Shown: positions 54,102 through 63,399 of the stretch, piece after piece
How positions within the stretch are numbered: position 1 is the stretch's first letter
Layout of the letters: each line of letters begins with the position of its first letter
DNA from: Rhodoferax antarcticus ANT.BR
GTDB lineage: Bacteria; Pseudomonadota; Gammaproteobacteria; Burkholderiales; Burkholderiaceae_C
NCBI RefSeq assembly: GCF_001938565.1
Contig: NZ_MSYM01000013.1
Span: forward strand, 435,496 to 499,495
Reading direction: 5' to 3'
Length of the DNA: 64,000 nt
The notes under the pieces: generated by a model
The model's input: only the letters and a program-made list of their open reading frames with translations
The model's database searches: none
Told to the model about the DNA's origin: nothing
Position numbers and translations under genes: made by a program

Positions 54102-55610
54102 TCAGCTCTTCGCGGCCGTCACCAAGTGCTCGTGGTCCGACAGATCCATGATGTCCTCGTTGCTCTTTTTCCAGGTTGCCCGCTCCTCGTCGTTTGCGCG
54201 TGGCGAGAACCAGCCGGTGACCGCGTAGAGCATGCCGATCAGGGGCGCTGTCCAGCAGGCAAAAGCCAGCGGGATGTACAGCAGGTTCACCAGCTGGCCG
54301 TCCATGATGCCCAGGCCCAGGGCGCTGATGACGAAGGCGCCGCCGGCGTTCCACGGAATCAGCGGGCTCATCAGCGTGCCGCCTTCCTCAATCCCGCGGC
54401 TCAGGTTCAGTGTGGAATAGCCCATGCCGCGGTAAAGGGGCGCGTACATGCGCCCAGGCAGCGCGATCGAGATGTAGGGGTCGCCCGCCACGAGGTTGGT
54501 CGCGAACGAGGTGCCGATCGCCGAAACTTGGACTGCAGCAAAACCCTTGGTGCGGGAGATGATGCTCAGGATAATCGCCTCCAAGCAGCCGGTGCGCTCC
54601 AGCGCGCCGCCAAAGCCCAGTGCGATCAGCATCAGCGAGATGGTCCACATCATCGACTGGATGCCGCCGGCATTGAGCAGCTTGTCAATCTCGGCCACGC
54701 CAGTGTCGATGGCGAAGCCCGACTGCGCAAAGGTAAAGACATCGTGCAGCCCCACGCCTTGGTAAAAAATGGCAACCAGCGCGCCCACCACCACGCCTGA
54801 GAACAGCGCTGGCAGCGGTGCAATGCGCCTGAGCGCCAGCGTCACCACCAGCAGCGCTGGCAGCAGCGCAATCCAGCTGATCTGAAAGCGCGTGGCAAGC
54901 CCCGTCGTGATCGCTTCAATCGCGCCGAAAGAGGTCTCCACAGGCTCGATCACCAGAAAGCCCACCGCCAGGTAGATAACCAGCGCAATCAGCATGGCCG
55001 GCAAGGTGGTCGCCATCATGTTTTTGATGTGGTCAAAAACGTTGACGCCGGTGACGGCAGAGGCGAGGTTGGTGGTGTCCGACAGCGGGGAGATTTTGTC
55101 GCCAAAGAACGATCCCGAGACGACGGCACCGGCGGTCCAATACATCGGAATGCCAAAGCCGGCACCGATGCCCATCAGCGCCAGCCCGACCGTGCCCACG
55201 GTGCCCCAGCTCGTGCCCAGCGACAAAGAGACGACAGCGCAGAGCACCATGGCAGCAGCCAGGAAGATCGACGGGTTCAGCAGCGTGAGCCCGTAGTAGA
55301 TCAGCGTGGGCACGGTGCCCGAGGCGATCCACACGCCGATGATCATGCCTACGACGATCAGCACCGCAATCGACGGCAGCGCGACGTGGATAACATGGAA
55401 CACACCCTCGCGGATGTCGGGCCATTTCTGGCCTCTGACCACACCCAGCACCGCGGTGATCGCCAGGCCGATGGCCAGCGGGATGTGGGGCGTGAAGTCG
55501 TTGTAATAGAAGAGCTGCACCGCCAGCAGGCCCAAGGTGAGCAACACCGGCAGCAGCGCCAGAGGCAGCGAGGGCAGGGTTTGTGTGGGGGTTTTTGTGG
55601 CTTCGGTCAT
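54102..55610 (-). CDS. nhaC: NhaC-family Na+/H+ antiporter
   Basis: This 502-residue membrane protein has about 11-12 segments. SLGTSWGTVGTVGLALMGIG, SFFGDKISPLSDTTNLA, GDPYISIALPGRMYAPLYRG and GTLMSPLIPWNAGGAFVISA are typical NhaC motifs. It exchanges Na+ for protons, or malate-type anions in some relatives. It is intact, in contrast to its neighbours. The last ~30 residues are a charged cytoplasmic tail. Confidence 0.93.
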   Translation of the reverse strand: MTEATKTPTQTLPSLPLALLPVLLTLGLLAVQLFYYNDFTPHIPLAIGLAITAVLGVVRGQKWPDIREGVFHVIHVALPSIAVLIVVGMIIGVWIASGTVPTLIYYGLTLLNPSIFLAAAMVLCAVVSLSLGTSWGTVGTVGLALMGIGAGFGIPMYWTAGAVVSGSFFGDKISPLSDTTNLASAVTGVNVFDHIKNMMATTLPAMLIALVIYLAVGFLVIEPVETSFGAIEAITTGLATRFQISWIALLPALLVVTLALRRIAPLPALFSGVVVGALVAIFYQGVGLHDVFTFAQSGFAIDTGVAEIDKLLNAGGIQSMMWTISLMLIALGFGGALERTGCLEAIILSIISRTKGFAAVQVSAIGTSFATNLVAGDPYISIALPGRMYAPLYRGMGYSTLNLSRGIEEGGTLMSPLIPWNAGGAFVISALGLGIMDGQLVNLLYIPLAFACWTAPLIGMLYAVTGWFSPRANDEERATWKKSNEDIMDLSDHEHLVTAAKS

Positions 55611-55839
55611 CGCTGGGTCCTTTGCAGTTTTGGCTGTGCATCACTGTCAAGAAGGACAGCTGTCTCGTGTGGGTCCGGCTCAGTGCAGTGTTGGCGCATC
55701 CGCCAGGGTTGGGGAACGCCGCGTTTTGAAAAAATTTGTAGCGCTGTAAGAAAGCCAATGCCTGCCACTGTCATCAGACGGCCCATGATTTGCGCTGTGT
55801 GGGCCAGCGTCTGTGCGATAGCGCACTCAGGGGTGTCCA

Positions 55840-56460
55840 CATCAGGGTTTGCCACCGCAGCACCACCTCGCAAGCAACCACCGGCCTTTTCAACGCACTG
55901 GTCAGGGCGGGTATCACGGCAGAAAACTACCCCTTCTGCACCATCGAGCCCAATACCGGCGTGGTCGAGGTGCCCGATCTGCGGCTGGCGCAGCCGTCTG
56001 CCATCGTGGAGCCGGAGCGGGTGGTGCCGGCCATCGTGGAATTTGTGGGCATCGCCGCTCTGGTGGCGGGCGCGAGCACCGGCGAGGGTCTGGGCAACAA
56101 GTTTCTGGCCCGTATCCGCGAGACCGACGCCATTGTCAACGTGGTGCGTTGCTTCGAAGACGACAACGTGATCCACGTGGCCAACAAGGTCGACCCGATC
56201 GCCGACATCGAGGTGATCTTGACCGAGCTCTGCCTGGCCGACTTGGCGGCGGTGGAAAAAGCCATCCACCGCGTGAGCAAGACAGCGCGCTCGGGCGACA
56301 AGGAATCGGTCAAGCAGCTCGCTCAGTTCTTCCTGATCACGGCCAGGCCCGCGACGTTCGTGGCCAACGTGGCCGAAGACGGCTTCGAGAACAACCCGTT
56401 TCTAAACCGGCTCACGGCGTTTGCCGAAAAGCCATCTGCGCCAAGATCGGCCTCCCCTTG
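55840..56460 (+). pseudogene. Truncated ychF (ribosome-binding ATPase) remnant
   Basis: The frame encodes [20 protein letters not shown], then [20 protein letters not shown] and [20 protein letters not shown], with [20 protein letters not shown] near the end: all YchF. The P-loop GxxNxGKS upstream has been replaced by unrelated residues, the central coiled-coil helix is shortened by an internal deletion after [12 protein letters not shown], and the C-terminal TGS domain is absent. A complete ychF presumably exists elsewhere, since the gene is widely conserved. Confidence 0.85.
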
Positions 56461-56499
56461 AACGATGCCAGTTCGGCGAGTCTCACTCCCGTCGTTGTG

Positions 56500-57852
56500 T
56501 CAGTCGTGAAGATCGCGCAGCGCCTGCGTCGCCACCATGAAGGCGGTCTCGACGTCAAGCAGATCGTCCGGTTCAGGGACAGCTTCTCGCGCGGCTCTGA
56601 CAATCATGCCGGCGTGGCGCTGAAGGCAGACCATGTCCGGCGCACTTTGCACGTGTCCTGCAACTTGGGTGATGGCATCGAGCATGCGGATCGCCACTGC
56701 AGGGTTCGAACGGGCGCTTTGCCTGATTTGGTTGAAGGCCGCGTCCGCGATCCCTACAAACGAAGGCCCCGGCGCCACCAGACGCAGCCGCCCGTGAGAG
56801 TCGAACCGCAGGGCTGACGGCATGTCGCACCGGGCCAGACGGCACAGACCCGACCCGAGTCGATCCACGCAGGCGATCGCGGTGAACGGATCGTTGATGC
56901 CCGGGGACAGTGCCCGCACGGCGATCTCGACCAACTGAAGGAAGGAGAACTCGACATCCTGGGCGGCGGTGCGCTGGTTGCCGAGCACGAAGGCGGCGTT
57001 CATCTTGTCGACCAGCGTTTCAGTGACCCGGTCCCCTGGCCAGACCATCACCATCGCCCGCCCTTTGACGAGGTAGTGCCCGGGCCGGCGCTCAAGGCGA
57101 AGCAGCAAATCTTCCTCGTCGGCCAAGGCCATCAGGGCGTCGGCGTCAATCAGCTGGAGATAGCCGTCTTCGAGAGCGCCCACAGGGCGGGCCTCGCTTG
57201 CGAACGCCTCCGGCAAGCTGGCTTCGCTTGGCCCTTCTGAAACTTCCGATCCAGGCTTGCCCAAGTGGCCGGGAAACAGCCTGTCAATCCCGTCCGTCAG
57301 TTCCTTGGCGACCCGTCCCACGACCTCATCGGCCTGGATCGAGACCGAGACGTGATGGATGAAATAGATCAGCACGCCGATGCTGACCATGGCCAGCATC
57401 ACGCCAATGCTGACGGACAGATGCGGCACGAAGGCCAGCTCGTCTGCACGCCGGATGGTGCGCAGCACCAGCAGGCAGTACACGAAGGTGGCCACGAAGG
57501 TGCCCAGCACCACCTGGTTGGCGGTGTCGCGCATGAAGTTGCGCAGCAGGCGGGGGCCCAACTGGGACGAGGCGAGCGACAACGCCACCAGCGTCATCGA
57601 GAACACCGTCCCGGCGATGGCGATCATCGACCCGGCCACGGTGCCCAGCAGCAGGCTGGCACCTTCGGCGCCACCGGAATAAATCCAGCCTAGGCGCTGC
57701 ATCCAGCCCTCATCGATGGCCTTGTCGAGTGCGGCTTTGTCAAGCTCGACGGCGCCGATGGCCAGTGCCACGGCCAAGCACGCCATGACCGCTGGTACGA
57801 ACCACAAACTGGATCGAAGGCGATCCCAATATTTCAGCAGCAATGCTTTCAT
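56500..57852 (-). CDS. DUF2254 membrane protein
   Basis: This 450-residue protein has N-terminal membrane segments (about residues 15-35, 65-90, 110-130, 140-162; LGTVAGSMIAIAGTVFSMTL is the hallmark) and a large soluble C-terminal half with ALSPGINDPFTAIACVDRLG. It belongs to DUF2254, a family of predicted inner-membrane proteins of unknown function. It is intact. Confidence 0.88.
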   Translation of the reverse strand: MKALLLKYWDRLRSSLWFVPAVMACLAVALAIGAVELDKAALDKAIDEGWMQRLGWIYSGGAEGASLLLGTVAGSMIAIAGTVFSMTLVALSLASSQLGPRLLRNFMRDTANQVVLGTFVATFVYCLLVLRTIRRADELAFVPHLSVSIGVMLAMVSIGVLIYFIHHVSVSIQADEVVGRVAKELTDGIDRLFPGHLGKPGSEVSEGPSEASLPEAFASEARPVGALEDGYLQLIDADALMALADEEDLLLRLERRPGHYLVKGRAMVMVWPGDRVTETLVDKMNAAFVLGNQRTAAQDVEFSFLQLVEIAVRALSPGINDPFTAIACVDRLGSGLCRLARCDMPSALRFDSHGRLRLVAPGPSFVGIADAAFNQIRQSARSNPAVAIRMLDAITQVAGHVQSAPDMVCLQRHAGMIVRAAREAVPEPDDLLDVETAFMVATQALRDLHD

Positions 57853-57864
57853 GAATGCCTCACT

Positions 57865-58800
57865 TCAATCGGTTGGCCTCGAACGAAGCGCCCATGCCGA
57901 CGCTGAACGGGCCATCCCTACAGCGTAAATTCTCGAACAGACGCGCTGCTCGTCCATCTTCAGCCAGGCCTGCAGATCGGCCACAAGTTGATCGCCGGAC
58001 GCGCCCGAGGGCTTGCACAGCTGCTGCAGTTGTTCTCGCATCGCGACCAGCTCGGCAAGCGTCAGGCTTTGCGCGAGCGCGCACGACACCTGGGTGCACT
58101 GGCCGCGTCGAGCCGAGCCGCAACTGCGGCCGGACCTGGCGCACGGTGGCCAGCCCCAGCATTTCGAGGCCGCGGATGCAGCCCCAGCCGAAGTTGAACT
58201 CATGGCGGCACACCGACAGCTTCGCCGTAGTTGGATAGGTGTGATGGTTGTTGTGCAGTTCCTCGCCGCCGATCACGATGCCCCAGGGCGAGATGTTGCG
58301 GCTCTCGTCAGCGGTCTCGAAGTCGCGATACCCGCTCCAGTGGCCGACGCCGAGGAAACTGTGCGGCGTGTAGAGCTTACGCTTGAGCCAGTCGTCGGGC
58401 GTCCCAGTGCCGAAACGGTCGAGCATGTGTTGGTCCTCCGCAGCGGCCGCAGAAAGCTCGCTGCCGCGCAGCAGCACGGCGGCGGTGCCCCGGGTCTGCG
58501 GGCTGTGCGAGTCCTGGGGCGTCTTGCAGGCTGAATGGTGCTTTCTGTGCACCGCAACCCATTTGCGTGTCACGATGCCGGTGCTGAGCCAGAGCCAGCA
58601 TCGAAAAAATGTGCAGGCAGCGCATGCAGCTCGACTGAGCGATGCGCCTGGCTGCGGCGCAGAAAAATTGTGACCGCGGCGATCGTGATGTGCGTTGTCA
58701 CGAGCGTATAGGCGACGATCTGCCAGCCGCTGAAACTGCCAAGTCCGTGCACGAGCCAGTCGAAGAGCGCATCTTGCAGTGTGGCCAGAAGTTCGGTCAT
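57865..58800 (-). pseudogene. Broken acyl-CoA desaturase, paralogue of the gene at 61987-63201
   Basis: Starts at 58800 with LLATLQDALFDWLVHGLGSF and HITIAAVTIFLRRSQAHRSV, aligning with the intact paralogue. A frameshift follows near 58590. The next part keeps the histidine boxes HRKHH and HNNHHTYP, but about 40 codons of the second membrane region are deleted between SFLGV and GHWSGYRDF. About 75 codons are missing near the C-terminus, after which the frame again differs (QLVADLQAWLKMDEQ matches the paralogue's end). Three lesions make it clearly non-functional. Confidence 0.9.
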
Positions 58801-58847
58801 ATATATCGGGAATTCTCAATGATTCAGCGTGGTTTGCGGGTGCAGTG

Positions 58848-59369
58848 TTACTTGGTCGAGCGGACCGCCTTTTCCACCTCGCTGAGTTTGGCGTCGTTCG
58901 GCTCGCCCTCGACGCGCGCGATGACCTTGCCCTGCGTGTTCAGCACGAACACGAATGCCTTGGCACTGTCGCGCGGGATGTTAAAAGCGTTTTCGAGGCT
59001 CGACTCGTTCAAGATCCAAGTCTGGTCAAAGTAGCGCGCCGGGATTTTTTCTTTGGCCTTGCCGATCGCGTCTTCCTCGCTCATGAAAAACGGCAGGTCG
59101 ATCGCGAGCACGTCTCGGATGCGCACCCCGCTCTGGTCGATGTTCCTGCGCAGCGCTTCGACCCACAAGCGGGTGTCCTTGGCGGCATCCGTGCTTGGCG
59201 TGACGATCAGGATCGTCGGCTGGCCGATCAACTGGGCGGCGCTGACTTTTCCCCCAGTCAGGGCGGTTGCCGTGAAATCGGGGATCGGGCTGCTTGAGAG
59301 CTGCGACCAAGCGCCGACCGGTGCCAGCAGCACAAGCAGCAAAAGTGCACGCGTGATGGATGTTTTCAT
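58848..59369 (-). CDS. Periplasmic YtfJ-like thioredoxin-fold protein
   Basis: This 173-residue protein has a signal peptide (about residues 1-22). The mature part resembles the thioredoxin/AhpC fold (IPDFTATALTGGKVSAAQLI, TILIVTPSTDAAKDTRLWVE, then KAFVFVLNTQGKVIARVEGE) but contains no cysteine, so it cannot do thiol chemistry. It looks like the YtfJ-type group of unknown role. It is codirectional with the downstream desaturase remnant and upstream YihY gene. Confidence 0.7.
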   Translation of the reverse strand: MKTSITRALLLLVLLAPVGAWSQLSSSPIPDFTATALTGGKVSAAQLIGQPTILIVTPSTDAAKDTRLWVEALRRNIDQSGVRIRDVLAIDLPFFMSEEDAIGKAKEKIPARYFDQTWILNESSLENAFNIPRDSAKAFVFVLNTQGKVIARVEGEPNDAKLSEVEKAVRSTK

Positions 59370-59441
59370 ACGGGTTCTCCTTTATGCCTTGCTTTGAAAG
59401 GACTGGTTCGCACTGCTCAGTCCTGGATCTGCCGGGCACTG

Positions 59442-60308
59442 TCATTTCAACGCGATCGCCTGCACGGCGTTCTGCTTGCTGCCGGAGCGTCGTTCAATGA
59501 GCACGTTGATTTCCGAGCCAAACAGGATGGCCAGGCCTGCGATGAAGAGCCACAGCATCAGCATGATCACCGCACCAACGCTGCCGTAGGTGGAGGCGAG
59601 GGTGCCGACGTTTTGGGCATACTGGGCAAAAGCCAGCGAGGCGACCAGAAGCACCGCCACGCCGACAACGCTGCCCGCCGTGATGAACCTGAAGCGTTGC
59701 CTGACGTTCGGGGCCAGGTAGTAGATGAGGGAGAACGCCAGCAGCAGCGCGGCCAGGATGACCATCCAGCGAAAGACCGTGAAGAATGCCAGCAGCGCGC
59801 CGCCGATATTGAAACGCGCGCCCAGCCATTCCTGGATCTGGCCGCCCAGAACGATCAGCGAGAAGCCGCCCACCACCAGCACCACAAACAAGAGGCTCAG
59901 CGAGATCGCCACGAGCCGGGCCCGCAGAAAGCCACGCCCCTCTTTGACGCCGTAGGTGATGTTGAGCTGCTGCATGATCGCGTACATGCCGCTGGAGGTG
60001 GCCCATAGCGCAGCGAGCAAGCCAAACGAAAGCAGGCCACCGCGTTGTTCTTGTGTGACCTCTTGAACGACACCCGTGAACATCTCGGCGGCGCTCGCCG
60101 GCAGGGCCTGGCGCAGCAGATTCATGATGGCCTGATCGACGTTCGCGATCGGCAAATAAGGGATCACCGCCAGCACGAAGATCATCGCGGGAAAGATCGC
60201 CAGCATCAGGTAAAAGCCCAGCACCGCAGACCCGTTGAGGATGTTGTCGTCTTGGGTTTCTTGGTACAGCTCTTTCAGAAACTGTTTGCTGGTCGCAAGC
60301 GTTGTCAT
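59442..60308 (-). CDS. YihY/BrkB-family membrane protein
   Basis: This 288-residue inner-membrane protein has about six segments; NILNGSAVLGFYLMLAIFPA near the start and LAALWATSSGMYAIMQQLNI are diagnostic of the YihY/BrkB family (once called ribonuclease BN). Its role is unclear, with envelope or stress links in some species. The C-terminus ends ERRSGSKQNAVQAI. Confidence 0.92.
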   Translation of the reverse strand: MTTLATSKQFLKELYQETQDDNILNGSAVLGFYLMLAIFPAMIFVLAVIPYLPIANVDQAIMNLLRQALPASAAEMFTGVVQEVTQEQRGGLLSFGLLAALWATSSGMYAIMQQLNITYGVKEGRGFLRARLVAISLSLLFVVLVVGGFSLIVLGGQIQEWLGARFNIGGALLAFFTVFRWMVILAALLLAFSLIYYLAPNVRQRFRFITAGSVVGVAVLLVASLAFAQYAQNVGTLASTYGSVGAVIMLMLWLFIAGLAILFGSEINVLIERRSGSKQNAVQAIALK

Positions 60309-60361
60309 CCGTCTTCTCCTGCCTGATCTGATGGAGATTCACTTGCCTTTTTGAATCAGCG

Positions 60362-61282
60362 CTATACCGTCTGCTCAACGGCGCTCAAGCCCCAGAAGTG
60401 CGCGATGTGGCGGGTCGAGGAGATGCCGACTTCAAGCATGTACTCGCCGCTGGCACCGACGCCCTCGGCGCCTTCGGTCTCAAGCGGCGTGCCATGTCCC
60501 ATTCCGGTGATGTTGTATTCCTCGATGACTTCACGGCCGCTGGCGTCACACCAGACCTTCCGTGGATAGCCATCCACCGTTTCGGTCCGCGTCGGCGGAC
60601 CCTCAACATCGTGGATCCCCTGCCATTGCCGAACGATTGCATCGGCATTGGAAGAATCCACGGTCTGGTCCAAGCTGCCGTGCCAAACGGAGATCGTTGG
60701 CCAGTTTTTGACGTTCTCCGATGCGTCGCGCACCAGGGCCTCCAGTTTCGAGTCGGAGGGCCCGCCATATCCCTTCATTCGAAAAAGGGCTTGCATCAGG
60801 GTGTTGGCGCTTCGATATGGAAGCCCGGCAATGATGGCGCCGCCCGCGAACACATCTGGATAGGTGGCCAGCATCACCGATGTCATGGCGCCACCAGAGG
60901 ACAAGCCGGTGATGAAGATGCGATCGGGATCAACACCGTGTTCTTCGACGACCTGTTTGATCATCTGGCGGATGGAAAGGGGTTCTCCCCCGTCGCGATG
61001 ACTATCGCCCCACTTGAACCAGTTGAAGCTGCGCAACGCGTTGTTGGAGGGTCTCTGTTGAGGAAGGAGCAGCGCAAAACCATACTGGTCTGCGAGGGCG
61101 GACCAGCCTGATCCGTGGTCGTAGCCCTCGGCAGTCTGCATGCAACCGTGCAAAACGACGACGAGCGGGGCACCTTTCCTAAAGTTATCGGGTACGTATG
61201 TTTCTTCCTTTAGCGATCCGGGGTCCGAACCGAACTTCCTCACGACGGTTAAGTTGCTGCCAACAGGCTTCGAAGATGCCAT
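60362..61282 (-). CDS. PHB-depolymerase/LpqC-type esterase
   Basis: This 306-residue alpha/beta hydrolase belongs to the Esterase_phd family. PLVVVLHGCMQTAEGYDHGS is the oxyanion region, GLSSGGAM the nucleophile elbow, VWHGSLDQTVDSSNAD the aspartate, and ITGMGHGTPLE the histidine. The start at 61282 (MASSKPVGSN) has GGAG upstream; the open frame runs 17 codons further. There is no signal peptide, so it is probably intracellular. The substrate could be a polyhydroxyalkanoate or a feruloyl-type ester. Confidence 0.85.
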   Translation of the reverse strand: MASSKPVGSNLTVVRKFGSDPGSLKEETYVPDNFRKGAPLVVVLHGCMQTAEGYDHGSGWSALADQYGFALLLPQQRPSNNALRSFNWFKWGDSHRDGGEPLSIRQMIKQVVEEHGVDPDRIFITGLSSGGAMTSVMLATYPDVFAGGAIIAGLPYRSANTLMQALFRMKGYGGPSDSKLEALVRDASENVKNWPTISVWHGSLDQTVDSSNADAIVRQWQGIHDVEGPPTRTETVDGYPRKVWCDASGREVIEEYNITGMGHGTPLETEGAEGVGASGEYMLEVGISSTRHIAHFWGLSAVEQTV

Positions 61283-61598
61283 CAGTGGGCTCCTTTGTTT
61301 GGTTAGGGGGGGCACTATGCGAGATGACTTCAAGACGGCCTATGTCGGCACTTTCGGCTTGCTGATGTACCGCAGCCACGACAGGCATCGCCCAACCACC
61401 TTCGACAGCCGTTTCTAGCGAAGGCGTTCACTTGCGCGATCTTCTTCTGGGCTGCCTCGTCGGCAGGTCTCGTGCGTGCAAAGATGATCAAGGGGTCCAC
61501 CACCAGGAGCCATGCGGAGATACGCTTCCGATGAGCAAGCAGCCTGTCGGCGTCCACGTTATGGTTCTGCGCTGGTCTTCCAATTGGGCAGGGACCGA

Positions 61599-61673
61599 TC
61601 AGCCCATGCCCACGTAGCCCAAAATGAACATGACGATGACCACGACACCGACGATCCAAATGATGCGATTCAT
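61599..61673 (-). CDS. 24-residue single-span membrane peptide
   Basis: MNRIIWIVGVVVIV, then MFILGYVGMG. It has one hydrophobic span with a basic N-terminus. Very similar small proteins (MNRIIWIVG...) are annotated in Burkholderiales and rhizobia, as I recall. No strong ribosome site is visible. It lies in an otherwise gene-poor ~700-bp stretch (61283-61986); I found nothing else convincing there. Confidence 0.5.
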   Translation of the reverse strand: MNRIIWIVGVVVIVMFILGYVGMG

Positions 61674-61986
61674 AGAAGCTTTCTGCCGAGACGGCGATGT
61701 CTAAGGAACGACAGGCACACTTTGCTTGGGTGCCCACTTTGAATGTCCAGCTTAGGTTGTCGCGCTCCGTAGGACTGTGCGGTGCCGAACATTGGCTCGA
61801 AAAAAGTCACTGAATTTCCAGTGCGGCGCTTAGGGCACCGCCGCAGCTTGCGGGGCGGTCGTTGTTGTCGGCATCCTGGTTTCGCCCGACGCGGGGAGGT
61901 GGGGCTGTGTCTCGACATCTGCGCAGGTCGCAGCCCCGTGATGCCTAGTTCGTCGGCAAGCCGCGGCCTGGGCGCCTAGTCGACAC

Positions 61987-63201
61987 TCAGACTCGGGCCG
62001 CGCGCAGTCGAAGTCCAAACTCCTGCAGGGCGCTGACGCCACTTTGCTCGGCCTCAGTGAGCCACGCTTGCAGATTGGCAACCAGTTGCTCGGAAGAAAA
62101 GTGGGTGCGGGTCCAGAGCATGCGCAGCTCGTCGCGTTTGGTGACCAGCTTGGCGAGACGGGGGCTTGATGCCAGCGCGCCCGCTACCTGCGCCTTGACC
62201 TTGTTCGGAATCATCTCGTCATCCCGATGCAGCCAGCGGCTCGCGATTCGCATGTCGGCGAGCTCGCTGGCTGTGCTTCCCTCGGTTTTGAGGCGACGCA
62301 CCTCGGCGCGGCTGGCGCGACGCAGGCTTCGCGCGTAGTCGGCCATCACCTCGTACCGGTTGGCGATGACCGCCTCCAGCATCTTGTCGTCGGCGACGGC
62401 TTTCACAGCGCCAAACCGGAGCCTCGGCACTGTCTTGCGGACCGTTGCAAGGCCGAGCAGCTCCAGGCTGCGGATGTAGAGCCAGCCGATGTCGAACTCG
62501 TGCGGCTTGACCGACAGCTTGGCCGATGTGGGGTAGGTGTGGTGGTTGTTGTGCAGCTCTTCACCACCGATGATCAGCCCCCAGGGCAGGATGTTGCGGC
62601 TCGCGTCCGTTGGATCGAAATTGCGATAGCCCCACCAGTGCCCGATGCCGTTGACGATGCCCGCCGCGGTGATCGGAATCCAGAGCATCTGCACCGCCCA
62701 CACGGTGGCACCGATGGCGCCGAACAGAAGCAGATCGACGATCAGCATCAACGTGACGCCTGCCAGGCTGAATCGCGAATACATGTTGCGCTCGATCCAG
62801 TCGTCGGGCGTTCCGTGGCCGAACTTGGCGAGCGTCTCCGTGTTCCTGGCTTCGCTGCGGTAGAGCTCGCTGCCTTTCAGCAACACGGTCTTGATCCCGC
62901 GCGTTTGCGGGCTGTGCGGGTCGTCCGGCGTCTCGCATCTGGCGTGGTGTTTGCGGTGAATGGCGACCCACTCCTTGGTCACAATGCCGGTCGTTAACCA
63001 GAGCCAGAACCGAAAGAAATGAGACGGGAGGCCATGAAGATGGAGTGCTCTGTGCGCCTGGGCGCGATGCAGAAAGACGGTGACCGCCGCGATCGTGATG
63101 TGCGTGACAACCAGCGTGAAGGCGACGATCTCCCAGCCATTGAATCCGGAAAATCCATGGGCCAACCAATCTATCAGGGCACCGAACAGATTCGAGAACA
63201 C
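61987..63201 (-). CDS. Acyl-CoA/acyl-lipid fatty acid desaturase
   Basis: This 404-residue membrane-bound di-iron desaturase has all three histidine boxes: HRAQAHR near residue 45, HRKHH near residue 81 and HNNHH near residue 219 (EELHNNHHTYPTSAKLSVKP). It inserts a double bond, probably delta-9, into saturated acyl chains, adjusting membrane fluidity. The C-terminal ~150 residues form a helical extension longer than in typical desaturases. It is intact, unlike its paralogue at 57865-58800. Confidence 0.93.
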   Translation of the reverse strand: MFSNLFGALIDWLAHGFSGFNGWEIVAFTLVVTHITIAAVTVFLHRAQAHRALHLHGLPSHFFRFWLWLTTGIVTKEWVAIHRKHHARCETPDDPHSPQTRGIKTVLLKGSELYRSEARNTETLAKFGHGTPDDWIERNMYSRFSLAGVTLMLIVDLLLFGAIGATVWAVQMLWIPITAAGIVNGIGHWWGYRNFDPTDASRNILPWGLIIGGEELHNNHHTYPTSAKLSVKPHEFDIGWLYIRSLELLGLATVRKTVPRLRFGAVKAVADDKMLEAVIANRYEVMADYARSLRRASRAEVRRLKTEGSTASELADMRIASRWLHRDDEMIPNKVKAQVAGALASSPRLAKLVTKRDELRMLWTRTHFSSEQLVANLQAWLTEAEQSGVSALQEFGLRLRAARV

Positions 63202-63260
63202 GCCCGCCTCGCTCCTGGCACTGCGTCAAGACGCCAACCGCAGGCCATCATCGGCTCGGG

Positions 63261-63365
63261 GACCGATAGGACATCTAACCGCATGAAGCCAAGGATCGCA
63301 CCTTAATCCGTCCTGAAAAGGCCAGCGTCCCCTGAAACGACAGTCTGAATTCCCCAGAATTTGCG
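63261..63365. repeat. Right copy of the ~105-bp IS91-like terminal sequence
   Basis: ACCGATAGGACATCTAACCG, then CATGAAGCCAAGGATCGCAC and, at the end, ACAGTCTGAATTCCCCAGAA match 52522-52625 over their full length with scattered differences. Both copies have the same orientation. Confidence 0.85.
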
Positions 63366-63399
63366 TCTACGCCTCTCAAACCACGCACCGGGCTGCCCA

